Shown: one piece after another, positions 19,959-29,376 of the stretch | Layout of the letters: every line of letters begins with the position of its first letter | Position numbering within the stretch: position 1 is the stretch's first letter | Source of the DNA: Brevibacterium gallinarum | GTDB taxonomy: Bacteria > Actinomycetota > Actinomycetes > Actinomycetales > Brevibacteriaceae | Reading direction: 5' to 3' | Assembly: GCF_014836885.1 (NCBI RefSeq) | Contig: NZ_JACSPY010000002.1 | Location: 1 to 64,000 of the forward strand | Length of the DNA stretch: 64,000 nt | Notes under the pieces: generated by a model | Database searches by the model: none | Seen by the model: the letters and a program-made list of their open reading frames with translations, nothing else | Told to the model about the DNA's origin: nothing | Program-made: the position numbers and the translations under genes

Positions 19959-20858
19959 ATGCCCATCATGGATGAGTCGACTCCGTTGGGTGCTCAGATT
20001 GCGCGGGACCATCGCCGTGCCGAGCGCCTCGCGGCGACGACATTTCCAGCACCCGATTCGACACGGATCTTCACCGTCGCCAATCAGAAGGGCGGGGTGG
20101 GCAAGACCACCACTGCGGTGAATATCGCCGCCGCACTCGCTGCCCAGGGCCTGAAGGTTCTGGTGATCGATATCGACCCCCAGGGCAATGCGAGCACCGC
20201 GTTGGGCATCGAGCACTCTACGGAGGTCAACAGCATCTATGATGTCCTGATTGAGGATCTCCCGGTGTTCGAAGCCGTAGCCCAGTGCCCTGATATCGAG
20301 ACCCTCACCTGTGTCCCCGCCACCATCGACCTCGCAGGAGCTGAGATCGAGCTCGTCTCGCTGGTTGCACGTGAGCAGCGTCTTGTTCGTGCTCTGCGCG
20401 CCTATTTAAAGGAACGCGAGGATGCAGGCGAACGGGTCGACTACGTGATCATCGACTGTCCCCCGTCACTGGGCTTGCTGACCGTCAACGCTTTTGTAGC
20501 AGCAAACGAAGTGCTTATTCCAATTCAGTGCGAATACTACGCACTCGAAGGCTTGAGCCAGCTGCTGAAGAATATCCAGCTGATTCAGAAACACCTGAAC
20601 CCAGCTCTGGAGATTTCGACCATTCTCCTGACGATGTTCGACGGCCGCACGAACCTCAGCCGGCAGGTTGCTGACGATGTACGGGCTCACTTCCCCAACC
20701 AAGTCCTCGAGGTGACGATCCCCCGATCGGTCCGCATCTCCGAGGCTCCGAGTTACGGTCAAACCGTCATCACATACGAACCATCATCATCCGGCGCGCT
20801 TTCGTATCGCGAAGCAGCTGAGGAAATTGCACATCGAGGAGTAGCAGATCATGGCTGA
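19959..20858 (+). CDS. parA: Chromosome partitioning ATPase ParA
   Basis: A 299-residue deviant Walker ATPase that positions ParB-parS complexes. The signature KGGVGKTTT is at residues 44-52, with DIDPQGNAS and VIIDCPPSLGLLT following. The N-terminal 35 residues are extra to the minimal domain; the alternative ATG three codons later is equally possible. Its stop overlaps the parB start by eight bases. Confidence 0.96.
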   Translation: MPIMDESTPLGAQIARDHRRAERLAATTFPAPDSTRIFTVANQKGGVGKTTTAVNIAAALAAQGLKVLVIDIDPQGNASTALGIEHSTEVNSIYDVLIEDLPVFEAVAQCPDIETLTCVPATIDLAGAEIELVSLVAREQRLVRALRAYLKEREDAGERVDYVIIDCPPSLGLLTVNAFVAANEVLIPIQCEYYALEGLSQLLKNIQLIQKHLNPALEISTILLTMFDGRTNLSRQVADDVRAHFPNQVLEVTIPRSVRISEAPSYGQTVITYEPSSSGALSYREAAEEIAHRGVADHG

Positions 20859-22044
20859 GCGCAAACGTGGATTGGGCCGGGGACTTGGAGCTCTCATTCC
20901 CGACGTCGTAACAGAGGACCGCCCGGTAGACGTCTTCTTCGGTCAGCAGGCTGAAGCAGATTCCGACGTTTCACGTGAAACACCCCGTCCAAAGGATCCG
21001 GCGGAGGGTATGCGGAAGGCGCGTGCTGCGAAGCGCACGAACACGAAGCCCACGAAGAAGACGTCCTCCTCCCCTGCTGCGAAGAAATCCGGCGCTGCTG
21101 GCGAGAAGAAGGCGGAGGAATCCGGATCGAAGACGGCTCCACCAAGCAGGGCCCGTGGTGCATCGCAGAAGTCTGTACCGGCGTCAACAACGTCCGTTCA
21201 TCACGATGTTTCACGTGAAACAGACCTTCAAGAGGTTCCTGGCACGGCATTTGGTCTGATCCCTCTGGAGCAGATCAGTCCGAACCCGCGGCAGCCGCGT
21301 CAGGTTTTCGATGAGGATGCGCTCGACGAGTTGGTGCACTCGATCCGTGAAGTCGGTGTTCTTCAGCCCGTCGTCGTGCGTCTTGTCGACGAGAAGAAGC
21401 CCGCGTATGAGCTCATCATGGGCGAGCGGCGATTCCGGGCGTCTGAGCTGGCCGGTGTCAGCACGATCCCGGCGATCATCAGAGCGGTTGAAGACACCGA
21501 CCTGCTGCGTGACGCCTTGCTTGAGAATCTCCACCGATCGGATCTGAATCCACTTGAAGAGGCTGCAGCCTATGAGCAGCTGTTGAACGACTTTCAGTGT
21601 ACGCAGGAAGAACTCTCCGAACGGATCGGGCGTTCCCGCCCTCAGATCTCGAATACACTCCGGTTGCTCAGGCTCCCGCCGCTTGTGCAGCGCCGTGTGG
21701 CTGCCGGTGTGATTTCCCAGGGCCATGCCCGCGCGATCCTTGGTGTTGAGGATCCTGCGAACATGGAAGTTCTCGCTCAGCGCATTGTGGCTGAAGGCCT
21801 GTCGGTCCGGGCAACAGAGGAAGCTGTCGTATTGCTGAATCGAGGGGAGAAGCCTCGTGTTTCACGTGAAACAAAACAGCTTACCCCTGAGCTGGCGCAG
21901 ATCGCGGACCGTGTGGGGGATAAGCTTGATACTCGCGTGAATATCGTCATGGGAAAGCGCAAGGGCAAGATCAGCGTGGAGTTTGCGAACCAGGATGATC
22001 TCAAGCGGATCCTTACTGCGCTTGGAATCGAAGACGAGTCGTAA
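20851..22044 (+). CDS. parB: Chromosome partitioning protein ParB
   Basis: A 397-residue CTP-dependent clamp that loads at parS. A low-complexity Lys/Ala/Ser-rich N-terminal region spans about residues 30-130. The CTPase/ParB domain (PNPRQPRQVFDEDALDEL, GERRFRAS) follows, then the helix-turn-helix (SERIGRSRPQISNTLRLLRL) and a C-terminal dimerisation domain. The gene contains three parS sites (20968, 21208, 21859) in its coding sequence, each read in the same frame as VSRET. Confidence 0.96.
   Translation: MAERKRGLGRGLGALIPDVVTEDRPVDVFFGQQAEADSDVSRETPRPKDPAEGMRKARAAKRTNTKPTKKTSSSPAAKKSGAAGEKKAEESGSKTAPPSRARGASQKSVPASTTSVHHDVSRETDLQEVPGTAFGLIPLEQISPNPRQPRQVFDEDALDELVHSIREVGVLQPVVVRLVDEKKPAYELIMGERRFRASELAGVSTIPAIIRAVEDTDLLRDALLENLHRSDLNPLEEAAAYEQLLNDFQCTQEELSERIGRSRPQISNTLRLLRLPPLVQRRVAAGVISQGHARAILGVEDPANMEVLAQRIVAEGLSVRATEEAVVLLNRGEKPRVSRETKQLTPELAQIADRVGDKLDTRVNIVMGKRKGKISVEFANQDDLKRILTALGIEDES
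20968..20981. promoter_or_regulatory. parS site 2 (inside parB)
   Basis: GTTTCACGTGAAAC, identical to site 1, in the variable N-terminal part of parB. Confidence 0.95.
21208..21221. promoter_or_regulatory. parS site 3 (inside parB)
   Basis: GTTTCACGTGAAAC, at the boundary between the linker and the conserved ParB domain. Confidence 0.95.
21859..21872. promoter_or_regulatory. parS site 4 (inside parB)
   Basis: GTTTCACGTGAAAC, in the linker before the C-terminal dimerisation domain. Confidence 0.95.
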
Positions 22045-22066
22045 CTTCCGTTCGTTTGCTACCGTC

Positions 22067-22094
22067 AAAGGCCCCGGCATGTGCCGGGGCCTTT
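22067..22094 (+). terminator. parB terminator
   Basis: AAAGGCCCCGGCA, two-base loop, TGCCGGGGCCTTT: a perfect 13-bp stem 23 bases after the parB stop. It also faces cwlM-like transcription and may serve both strands. Confidence 0.85.
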
Positions 22095-22096
22095 CG

Positions 22097-22110
22097 GTTT
22101 CACGTGAAAC
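22097..22110. promoter_or_regulatory. parS site 5
   Basis: GTTTCACGTGAAAC two bases after the parB terminator hairpin, in the parB-cwlM gap. The remainder of this gap shows no gene. Confidence 0.95.
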
Positions 22111-22326
22111 ACGTGTTGACGTGCCGCAACCGGGCGCTGCAGGTCGAACTCGACGTCACCGATAGCCGGTTTAACAGCCTGCCCGGCCTGATCCAGGCTG
22201 ACAGATGAGCAGACTGTGACTCACTGATAAGACTCGGATTGACTGTGCGTAGCTTTATCGATGGGTGGGGACGCGCAGCGAAGGGGACGGAGGCCCGCAA
22301 AGACGGTTACGCGTCCGTCGGCTGAT

Positions 22327-22340
22327 GTTTCACGTGAAAC
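22327..22340. promoter_or_regulatory. parS site 6 (over the cwlM-like stop codon)
   Basis: GTTTCACGTGAAAC; the minus-strand stop codon of the next gene is its bases 22330-22332. Confidence 0.95.
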
Positions 22341-23478
22341 GGGATGGATTGGTGATCGACTGAATATTCAGTGCACCGGTCTCGGGATCGGACTCGCGCG
22401 CCAGATAGAGTCGTTGGAGGGCCGCGGCAATACCGTCGGCAATCCGATCGCGGATGAGGTCATCAGCGAGCATCTCGCGGTCACGATCGTGGCTCACGTA
22501 ACCCGCAACGACGTGCACTTTCGGGCTGCGCACGGCGGCAAGACTCTGCCACGTACGGGCGTGCGTGCGGCAGTCGAGGAAGTCGGTTCGGGCGTTGACC
22601 TCTCTCTGCACGAGCTCGGCCAACCGCTTGCCGACGGGGGAGTAGACGTCGTCGTCATCGGCGCGGCCGAAGTAGAAGGTCGCTACTCCATTAGCGGAAT
22701 CCGAAAGAGACGAGTCCTGCGTGATCGTGACGACTGCCGAGGCTTCGAGTTCGTCTGCAAGTGTCTGATGTGCATCGGGGGAGCTGACGAGAACAGTTGC
22801 GGCACCAAGGGCGCTGAGGCGACCGTCGAGGCGACGAGCGATATCAATCGAGTACTCTTCTTCGAGTCGCCGCTGTTCATCGGTATAGGGCGTGGCCTTG
22901 AAGTCGCGAGCAGACGTGGCAGCTTCGATGACGATGACGCGTCCGGCAAGCGATGGTCCTGAGGACGTGACGCGAGCGTGTTCCCGCAGCGCATAGAGGT
23001 TGCCGGTGCTGTGATTGCGGCTGATCGAGTCAAGCCCAGAGATGGTATTCGGGCCCACGACACCGTCTGTTCGCAGACCGAGTCCGCTCTGGATCTCTCG
23101 CACAGCCTCATCGGTCCCGGCAGCGAACACGCTGTCGATGCGGTCTGTGTAGACACCGAGCTTGGACAAGCGCTTCTGCAGTGTTCCGACGTCGTCGCCG
23201 ACCAGGGGGCGGACTGGATCGAAGCGCAGCACGCGGTCGCCGAGTCGGTAGCGGGCCAGTTCGATCTGCTCGAAAGTCTCGGGGCCCAGAATCCCGTCGG
23301 TGGTGATCCCACGGCTCTGCTGGAACGCGAGAATAGCCAATTCGAACTGATGATCGAATTCGGGAGATGCCACATCGCCGACCTTGATTCCCAGGCGGTC
23401 CAGCTGTGCCTTGGTGGCCAGCAGGACAGTGCTGGAGTCGCCCCGTGTGAGGGTGGGGTAGGCAGATTGTGAGGTCAT
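22330..23478 (-). CDS. cwlM: CwlM-like protein: two peptidoglycan-binding domains plus inactive amidase fold
   Basis: A 382-residue cytoplasmic-looking protein with no signal peptide. Two PG-binding-1 domains (about residues 15-75 and 90-155, each with DGxxGPxT) precede an amidase_3-like domain from about residue 180. The zinc ligands are absent: where active amidases have DPGHGG this has IEAATSARDF, and the later SIHxN histidine is replaced in VVTITQDSS. This agrees with mycobacterial CwlM, which regulates MurA rather than cleaving peptidoglycan and lies between trx genes and parB as here. Catalytic inactivity is my inference from the missing ligands. Confidence 0.85.
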   Translation of the reverse strand: MTSQSAYPTLTRGDSSTVLLATKAQLDRLGIKVGDVASPEFDHQFELAILAFQQSRGITTDGILGPETFEQIELARYRLGDRVLRFDPVRPLVGDDVGTLQKRLSKLGVYTDRIDSVFAAGTDEAVREIQSGLGLRTDGVVGPNTISGLDSISRNHSTGNLYALREHARVTSSGPSLAGRVIVIEAATSARDFKATPYTDEQRRLEEEYSIDIARRLDGRLSALGAATVLVSSPDAHQTLADELEASAVVTITQDSSLSDSANGVATFYFGRADDDDVYSPVGKRLAELVQREVNARTDFLDCRTHARTWQSLAAVRSPKVHVVAGYVSHDRDREMLADDLIRDRIADGIAAALQRLYLARESDPETGALNIQSITNPSRFT

Positions 23479-23537
23479 ATCGTCTCGCTGGGCTCGGTGT
23501 CGGGATTGTCGGGATCTGTGGTGATGCGCCTAACGGC

Positions 23538-23573
23538 CACTGGCGCCTGTCGATACTACAACAGGCGCCAGTG
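23538..23573 (-). terminator. Terminator downstream of trxA
   Basis: CACTGGCGCCTGT and ACAGGCGCCAGTG form a perfect 13-bp stem with a 10-base loop, 19 bases after the trxA stop. Confidence 0.85.
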
Positions 23574-23591
23574 TGTTAGCTGATAGGAAAA

Positions 23592-23912
23592 TCAGCCGAG
23601 GAACTCCTCGAGCTGCTGCATCAGCATCGGCTTCGGCTGGGCACCGATGATCGTCTTGGCAACCTGGCCGTCCTTGAAGACGTACAGCGCCGGGATCGAG
23701 GTGATGCCGTAGGTCGAGGCCGTCTGCATGTTCTCGTCGGTGTTGACCTTGACGACCTTGAGCTTATCGGCGTTCTCCTCACCGATCTCGTCGACGATGG
23801 GGGAGACCATGCGGCACGGTCCGCACCACGGGGCCCAGAAATCGACGAGGACGGGCCTATCTGCCTGGAGGACCTCGGCCTCAAAATTTGCGTCAGTGAC
23901 ATCTGCAGTCAT
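23592..23912 (-). CDS. trxA: Thioredoxin
   Basis: A 106-residue thioredoxin with the active site WCGPC (C30, C33) and the cis-proline region SIPALYVF. Follows trxB on the same strand with an 86-base gap, so reductase and substrate are co-located. Confidence 0.97.
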   Translation of the reverse strand: MTADVTDANFEAEVLQADRPVLVDFWAPWCGPCRMVSPIVDEIGEENADKLKVVKVNTDENMQTASTYGITSIPALYVFKDGQVAKTIIGAQPKPMLMQQLEEFLG

Positions 23913-23998
23913 TGCTGCTCCTAACTTGGTTGGCCGGCTGGTCGGCCGGGGTTGAACGACTGGGTTGATTGGACTTTAAGGGCCGTCGGGTGACGGCG

Positions 23999-24925
23999 TC
24001 AGCGGTTGGACAGGTAGTGCTCGGCATCGATGGCAGCCGAGCAGCCGGATCCGGCTGCGGTGATCGCCTGACGGTAGACCGGGTCGATGAGGTCGCCGGC
24101 AGCGAAGACTCCTTCGACATTCGTCAGTGAGGCGCGTCCATCGACCTTGAGGTAGCCGTCGGGGCGCAGCTCGAGCTGATCGGCGAAGAGCTCGGTTCGC
24201 GGATCCGATCCGATCGCGATGAACAGGCCGGTGACATCGAGCAGAGACTCCTCGCCGGTGACGATGTTACGCACAGTGACGCCGGTCAGAGCATCATCGC
24301 CGTGGATCTCAGAAACTTCCGAATCGAGAACGAACTCGATCTTCGGATCGGCTTTCGCACGGTCCTGCATCGCCTGCGAAGCGCGCAGCTCCTGGCGGCG
24401 GTGGATGACCGAGACCTTGGAGGCGAACTTCGTCAGGAAGGTCGCCTCCTCCATAGCCGAGTCACCGCCGCCGACGACGGCGATGTGCTTGTCCTTGAAG
24501 AAGAAGCCGTCACAGGTGGCGCACCAGCTGACACCGTGGCCGGAGAGCTTGTCCTCGTTGGGCAGGCCGAGCTTTCGGTAGGCGGAGCCAGTGGCGAGGA
24601 TGACGGCCTCGGCGGTGTAGCTCTCACCAAGCGCGGTGGTGATCTTGTGCGCACCCGGCTGCAGGACGAGTTCCTGCACATCGTCGTAGATGACGGTCGC
24701 GCCGAAGCGCTCTGCCTGCTGGCGCATGTTCTCCATGAGCTCAGGGCCCTGGATCCCGGCAGGAAAACCAGGGAAGTTCTCAACATCTGTCGTATTCATC
24801 AGCTCACCGCCAGCGGTGACGGAACCGGCGATGACGATCGGTTCCAGGCTGGCTCGAGCTGCATACACCGCTGCGGTGTAACCGGCTGGACCCGATCCGA
24901 CGATGACGAGTCGCTGAGCTGTCAT
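23999..24925 (-). CDS. trxB: Thioredoxin reductase
   Basis: FAD/NADPH flavoenzyme, 308 residues, that reduces thioredoxin. FAD motif GSGPAGYTAA at the N-terminus, redox pair CATC (C135, C138), NADPH motif VGGGDSAMEEA, and the C-terminal FAD motif VFAAGDLID. ATG 24925 is chosen over the open frame to 24964 for the GAGGAGG seven bases upstream. In mycobacteria sigM lies between murJ and trxB; no sigma-factor gene is present here. Confidence 0.97.
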   Translation of the reverse strand: MTAQRLVIVGSGPAGYTAAVYAARASLEPIVIAGSVTAGGELMNTTDVENFPGFPAGIQGPELMENMRQQAERFGATVIYDDVQELVLQPGAHKITTALGESYTAEAVILATGSAYRKLGLPNEDKLSGHGVSWCATCDGFFFKDKHIAVVGGGDSAMEEATFLTKFASKVSVIHRRQELRASQAMQDRAKADPKIEFVLDSEVSEIHGDDALTGVTVRNIVTGEESLLDVTGLFIAIGSDPRTELFADQLELRPDGYLKVDGRASLTNVEGVFAAGDLIDPVYRQAITAAGSGCSAAIDAEHYLSNR

Positions 24926-25050
24926 AAGGCCTCCTCTTGGGGATGTTTCCGTTAGACCGAACACTGGGGTACGGCGGGTTTATTCCACCCTATGCCCCCG
25001 TGCACTCACCGGGCTGTCCGCGCGGGCACCCATCCAGAGGCGGTGCGGTC

Positions 25051-27474
25051 TCAGGACAGCCCGACGTGGGTGACGTAGGCGCGATATCCGCCATCGGCAG
25101 AGCCGAGCTCGGTGAACCAGATGATGACGACAGATCCTTCGGCGCCGTCCTCGAGATCGACGGTGGTCTTTCCGTCCTCGGTCGTTCCCTTGCCGACGAC
25201 CGTGGCCTCCTCCGGGTCGTCGGAATCGCCGATCCGGACCTCGAAGTCGCTTCCCTCCCGATCGGAGGTCAGCTCGACCTGGGAGACGGCGGCTGACTCT
25301 TCGAGTTCGAGAGCCAGGCCGACACCCGATTTGAGGTTGCCGAACTTCGAGGAGTTGTACCGGTCGGTGCGCCACGCTGAATCATCGTCATCCAGGACGT
25401 TCGATGCTGCGTCATCGTTCTCTGTGTCATCGCCTTCAGGATCGAGGGCGGACACATCGGCGATCACCGGTGCCGGGCCCTGCGGCTCCTCCGTCGGAGG
25501 CTGCTCTTCAGTCGGTTCGGCTTCGGCAGTCGGCTCCTCTGCGGTGGGCTCATCATCGCCCTGCGTGCCGACGATGATGCCGATGATGAGCGCAGCGACG
25601 ACCAGCAGCGCCAGGACACCGATGAGTATCGGAGCCAGGGGCCGAGACGGCTTGTCAGCAGGTGCGCCGTCCTCAGCGGGCGGCCGGGGACCCGCTCCAC
25701 CGGACCCGCCAGGCGCAGCAGACGCGGCAGCAGCAGGCGCGGCCGCAGCGGCAGGCGCACCTGCCGCAGCTGACGCGGCGGCACCGCCGTCTGCGGCCGG
25801 CTTCGTGCCGGTGCGGTTCTGCGGCGTGCACGGGTTGCCGGCAGCCGGAGCTGGTGTTGCGGGCTGGCGGGTGGTCTCGCGTTCGGTTGCACTTGACGGT
25901 GCGGTGTCTGCGGCGAGATCGGCGCCCAGCCCTGCGGCGGGGGCTGCAGCGGACTTCCGGCGGGACTGCTCCTGAGCGCGCGCCCGCTCTTCAGCCTCCT
26001 GCTGCAGGCGGCGCTCGCGCTCGTATTCGGCGCGCTGGCGTTCGAGCTCTTCCTCGCGGGTGGTGAACATGCCGCCGAGGAACCAGGAACCGTCGTCCTC
26101 ATCCTCATCGGCTTCGGCGTCCTCAACGGCTTCCGGGTCGGTGCTGATGACCTGCGTATCGTCGGCGCTGAGCTCATCGTCATTGGTGAACATGCGCGAC
26201 CGATCGGCGATGCGCTGGGTTTCGTTCGCATCGGCCGCAGCATCGGCGTACTGCTCATAGGAGGCGAAGGTGTCCTCGGGCTGCCACTCGTCGGTTTCGG
26301 CGGAGGCGAGCTCCTCGGAGGAGATCGGGAAGACGGCCGCCTGCCGCATCTGCATCCGGTCGTCATAGGGTGTCTCGCTGTCGGCGAGCCGGCCGGCAGC
26401 CAGGCCCGAGGCACCCGGCCGGGTGAGGCCGATGCGGGCGAGGGCGGCGCGCAGCTGGGCGGGGGTCGCCCGCTTTTCGGGCGCTGGGGCACCTGCCGCT
26501 GCAGGGGGCGTGGCCGGTCGCGGCGGGGTGAGGGCCCCCGTCGGCGAGGCGGAGGCCGGGTCGGCCTTGGTCGTCGGCCGGGCCGAAGATGCGCCGGTGG
26601 CCGCCTCGGTGCCGGAGAACTCCTCGTCTTCGGTGCGGCGCAGCTCATCGCCGTCCGGGCGCGGACTGCCCGTCGAGAGCTGGCGCAGCTGGTGGACGTC
26701 CCATTCGTCGAGGAACCGAACCACCTCGCTGGCTGAGCGCGGCCCGGGCTCGATCTTCATGACGACGCCGGAGACGAACTCCTCTAAGTCGCTGGGCACT
26801 CCGTCGACGAGCTCGGAGACGCGCACAAAGCGGTTGTTGCGCCGCTGGGCCACCGGCAGGCCGGCACGCGGCTCATCGCCGGGCCAGTGACCGGTGAGGG
26901 CGGCGTAGAAGATGTTCATCAGCGCGAGTGCGTCCTCGCGCTTCTTCGCTGTCGTCGGCATCGCCTCGAGATCGAGGCCGTAGGCGGCATGAGCGACAGC
27001 GGCGTCGATGGCGACGCCGGTGACGGTGGCGTCGAGATTGTCCTTGAGTCCCACGCATTCGGGACCGAGGCACAGGTGGTAGAGGCCGCGGGCACTGGCG
27101 TGGGCCAGCGCGGTGGCGAGCTCGCCGACGAAGGCGCGTGCCGCCTCGGGAGCCAGCGGCCCATGGCGCAGAATGGCCGGCAGGGGAGTGGCGACGGAGC
27201 GTTCGAAGACGACGAAGTCGATGCCGTCGGCGCGTCCGACGTCGAGGACGGTGGGGATCCGCGGATCGGTCAGCAGCGCCGAGCGGCGGGCGGCATCGAG
27301 CAGGTCACCGGAGGTCTCCGATGGCGCGACGTAGAGGGTGACGGCCATGTCGAGGATGGCGTCGAGAGCGATGCAGACCGTGCCGCTGTCAGGGTGGTCG
27401 GCGAACCACGGGCGGACGATGTCGGAGACCACATAGCGCTCGGCGACAACTGTTCCGCGTTCGATGCCGATCAC
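25051..27474 (-). CDS. Membrane pseudokinase with C-terminal sensor-like domain (MurJ partner)
   Basis: An 807-residue protein. The N-terminal 260 residues have a protein-kinase fold, but the ATP-binding lysine context and catalytic HRD/DFG motifs are not recognisable (the HRD position reads LCLGPECVGL), so it is a probable pseudokinase. A long acidic and Ala/Pro/Gln-rich linker follows, including a charged coil (EEELERQRAEYERERR). A single transmembrane helix (LAPILIGVLALLVVAALIIG) precedes an acidic spacer and a roughly 150-residue extracellular domain resembling a discoidin/galactose-binding fold. In mycobacteria the pseudokinase is fused to MviN and recruits FhaA; here it is a separate gene just downstream of murJ. 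Confidence 0.8.
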   Translation of the reverse strand: MIGIERGTVVAERYVVSDIVRPWFADHPDSGTVCIALDAILDMAVTLYVAPSETSGDLLDAARRSALLTDPRIPTVLDVGRADGIDFVVFERSVATPLPAILRHGPLAPEAARAFVGELATALAHASARGLYHLCLGPECVGLKDNLDATVTGVAIDAAVAHAAYGLDLEAMPTTAKKREDALALMNIFYAALTGHWPGDEPRAGLPVAQRRNNRFVRVSELVDGVPSDLEEFVSGVVMKIEPGPRSASEVVRFLDEWDVHQLRQLSTGSPRPDGDELRRTEDEEFSGTEAATGASSARPTTKADPASASPTGALTPPRPATPPAAAGAPAPEKRATPAQLRAALARIGLTRPGASGLAAGRLADSETPYDDRMQMRQAAVFPISSEELASAETDEWQPEDTFASYEQYADAAADANETQRIADRSRMFTNDDELSADDTQVISTDPEAVEDAEADEDEDDGSWFLGGMFTTREEELERQRAEYERERRLQQEAEERARAQEQSRRKSAAAPAAGLGADLAADTAPSSATERETTRQPATPAPAAGNPCTPQNRTGTKPAADGGAAASAAAGAPAAAAAPAAAASAAPGGSGGAGPRPPAEDGAPADKPSRPLAPILIGVLALLVVAALIIGIIVGTQGDDEPTAEEPTAEAEPTEEQPPTEEPQGPAPVIADVSALDPEGDDTENDDAASNVLDDDDSAWRTDRYNSSKFGNLKSGVGLALELEESAAVSQVELTSDREGSDFEVRIGDSDDPEEATVVGKGTTEDGKTTVDLEDGAEGSVVIIWFTELGSADGGYRAYVTHVGLS

Positions 27475-27540
27475 CAGACCCCCTTGTAAATGCGCTGCAC
27501 GGATGAGCTGTGCAGGGCGAATAGTCCTTCGCTGCTCAGT

Positions 27541-29319
27541 CTAGCGCTTCAACTTCCGCCGGACAGTCTCGGCAAGGCTGCGCAGCTCGCTCACACGCAG
27601 CATCCAGCACACGACCAGATACACCGCAAGCATGACCGGCCCGACCCACGCGATGGTGATGAATGCGGTGGTCCGGGTGTCCCAGGCATCGGTGCCGAGC
27701 GCGCGGATGATGAACACGCCGACGATGCCGGCGAGTGCGCCGGCGATGATGAACTTCAGGTGGGCCAGCAGGATCCGCCTGCTCCCGAGGTGGTGCAGGC
27801 GGCGGCGCAGCAGCCAGGCGCTGATGAGGCAGGCGAGACCGTATCCCACGCTCATCGACAGGCCGATGCCGGCGACGATGTAGTGCTTGGGCAGCAGCAG
27901 CCCGGAGGCGATGACCCCGGCGGAGGTGAGGGCGACCTGCGGGACCTGCACCCAGAACGGGGTGCGGGCGTCCTCATAGGCGTAGAACACCCGCTGCAGC
28001 AGATAGTTCGCCGAGAACGGCACGAGTCCGAGGATCATCGCGGCGATGACGACGCTGAGCGAGACGGCCTGCTCGACCGAGCCGCGGGCGAGCACCATCG
28101 CCGTCTGCGCGCCGAGTGTCATGAAGGCGACAGTGGCGAAGACGTTGACGAAGCCGACGAGCCGGACGCCGAGGCCGAAGGAGGCGCGCACCGCCTCGGT
28201 GTCGCGATCGGCCGCCGAGGTGCTCATCGAGGTGAACAGCGCTGTCGCCAGCGACACAGCGATGAGCGAATGGGGGAGCATGAAGATGAGATAGCTGTAG
28301 GTGTAGGCGGCGTTCGACGGGCTCGGGCCGCTCTCGGCGGTCGCCGAGGCCAGTGAGGCGACCTGGGAGATGACGATGAACCCGAGCTGGCCGATGAGCA
28401 CCGCACCGAAGGTCCAGGAGGCGACCTTGCCGGCGGTGCCCAGGCCCACCCCGCGGAAGCCGAAGGTCGGGGTGAAGCGGAAGCCGATGCGGCGCAGCGG
28501 CCAGATGAGCACGAGCGCCTGGCAGACGACCCCGAGAGTGGCAGAGCCGGCGAGCACGGCGATCTTGGTGACGTCCCACGTGGCGATGGCGTGCTCACCG
28601 TATTCGCCGGTGCCGAAGAGCGCGATGAAGATGCCGAGCCCGGCGATGGAGACGACGTTGTTGATGACCGGCGCCCACATGTAGGGCCCGAACGAGGAAT
28701 GAGCGTTGAGCACCTGCCCGAGCATCGTGTACAGGCCGTAGAAGAAGATCTGCGGCAGGCACCAGAACGCAAACGCCACCGCCAGGGCGGTCTGCTCGCT
28801 GCTCCAGGTCGACGAGGAGTACACGCGCACGAGCAGGGGAGCGGCGGCCGTGGCGAGCACGGTGACGCCGAACAGGATGAGGATCGCCAGCGTCAGCAGC
28901 CGGTTCGTGAAGTCCTTGCCGCCGTCGGGCCGCCGGGTGGCGCGCACGATCTGCGGGACGAGGACCGCGTTGAGGATGCCGCCGGCGAGCAGCATGTACA
29001 GGTTGTTCGGCACCTTGTTCGCCACGTCGAAGGCGTCGGCGACCCCACCGTAGGTGACACCGATCGCCAAGGCGAGCATGCCGGCCTTGACGAATCCAAG
29101 CACCCGCGACACGAGCGTGCCGGCGGTCATGATCGCCGAGGACTTCGCCAGCGAGCTCAGCTTCGCACCCCCGCCCGGCGCCTCGGCGGTAGCTTCGGCC
29201 TCCGGGTGCCCGGCCGTCTCCGGCGTCACAGCGCCGTCTCCCGTGCTGCCGGAACCGTGGGCCGCGTGCGCCTCAGCGGTGCGGTCCGGTGCGGTCTCGG
29301 AGGGGTCGGTGGAGGACAA
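27541..29319 (-). CDS. murJ: Lipid II flippase MurJ (MviN)
   Basis: A 592-residue MOP-superfamily transporter that moves lipid II across the membrane. A Thr/Ala/Glu-rich cytoplasmic N-terminus of about 55 residues precedes about fourteen transmembrane helices beginning at SAIMTAGTLVSRVLGFVKAG; the NKVPNNLYMLLAGG block is typical. Upstream of the pseudokinase gene, 66 bases apart, same strand. Confidence 0.95.
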   Translation of the reverse strand: MSSTDPSETAPDRTAEAHAAHGSGSTGDGAVTPETAGHPEAEATAEAPGGGAKLSSLAKSSAIMTAGTLVSRVLGFVKAGMLALAIGVTYGGVADAFDVANKVPNNLYMLLAGGILNAVLVPQIVRATRRPDGGKDFTNRLLTLAILILFGVTVLATAAAPLLVRVYSSSTWSSEQTALAVAFAFWCLPQIFFYGLYTMLGQVLNAHSSFGPYMWAPVINNVVSIAGLGIFIALFGTGEYGEHAIATWDVTKIAVLAGSATLGVVCQALVLIWPLRRIGFRFTPTFGFRGVGLGTAGKVASWTFGAVLIGQLGFIVISQVASLASATAESGPSPSNAAYTYSYLIFMLPHSLIAVSLATALFTSMSTSAADRDTEAVRASFGLGVRLVGFVNVFATVAFMTLGAQTAMVLARGSVEQAVSLSVVIAAMILGLVPFSANYLLQRVFYAYEDARTPFWVQVPQVALTSAGVIASGLLLPKHYIVAGIGLSMSVGYGLACLISAWLLRRRLHHLGSRRILLAHLKFIIAGALAGIVGVFIIRALGTDAWDTRTTAFITIAWVGPVMLAVYLVVCWMLRVSELRSLAETVRRKLKR

Positions 29320-29376
29320 TGCGGCTCCTTGCCGGTCTCAGGGGCGTTGACGCGTCGGTCGCGCGCGGGAATCGAA

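Noticed and set aside
22045-22329. ORFs in the parB-cwlM gap
   Set aside because: Short shadows overlapping the terminator and parS sites; no ribosome site or family resemblance.
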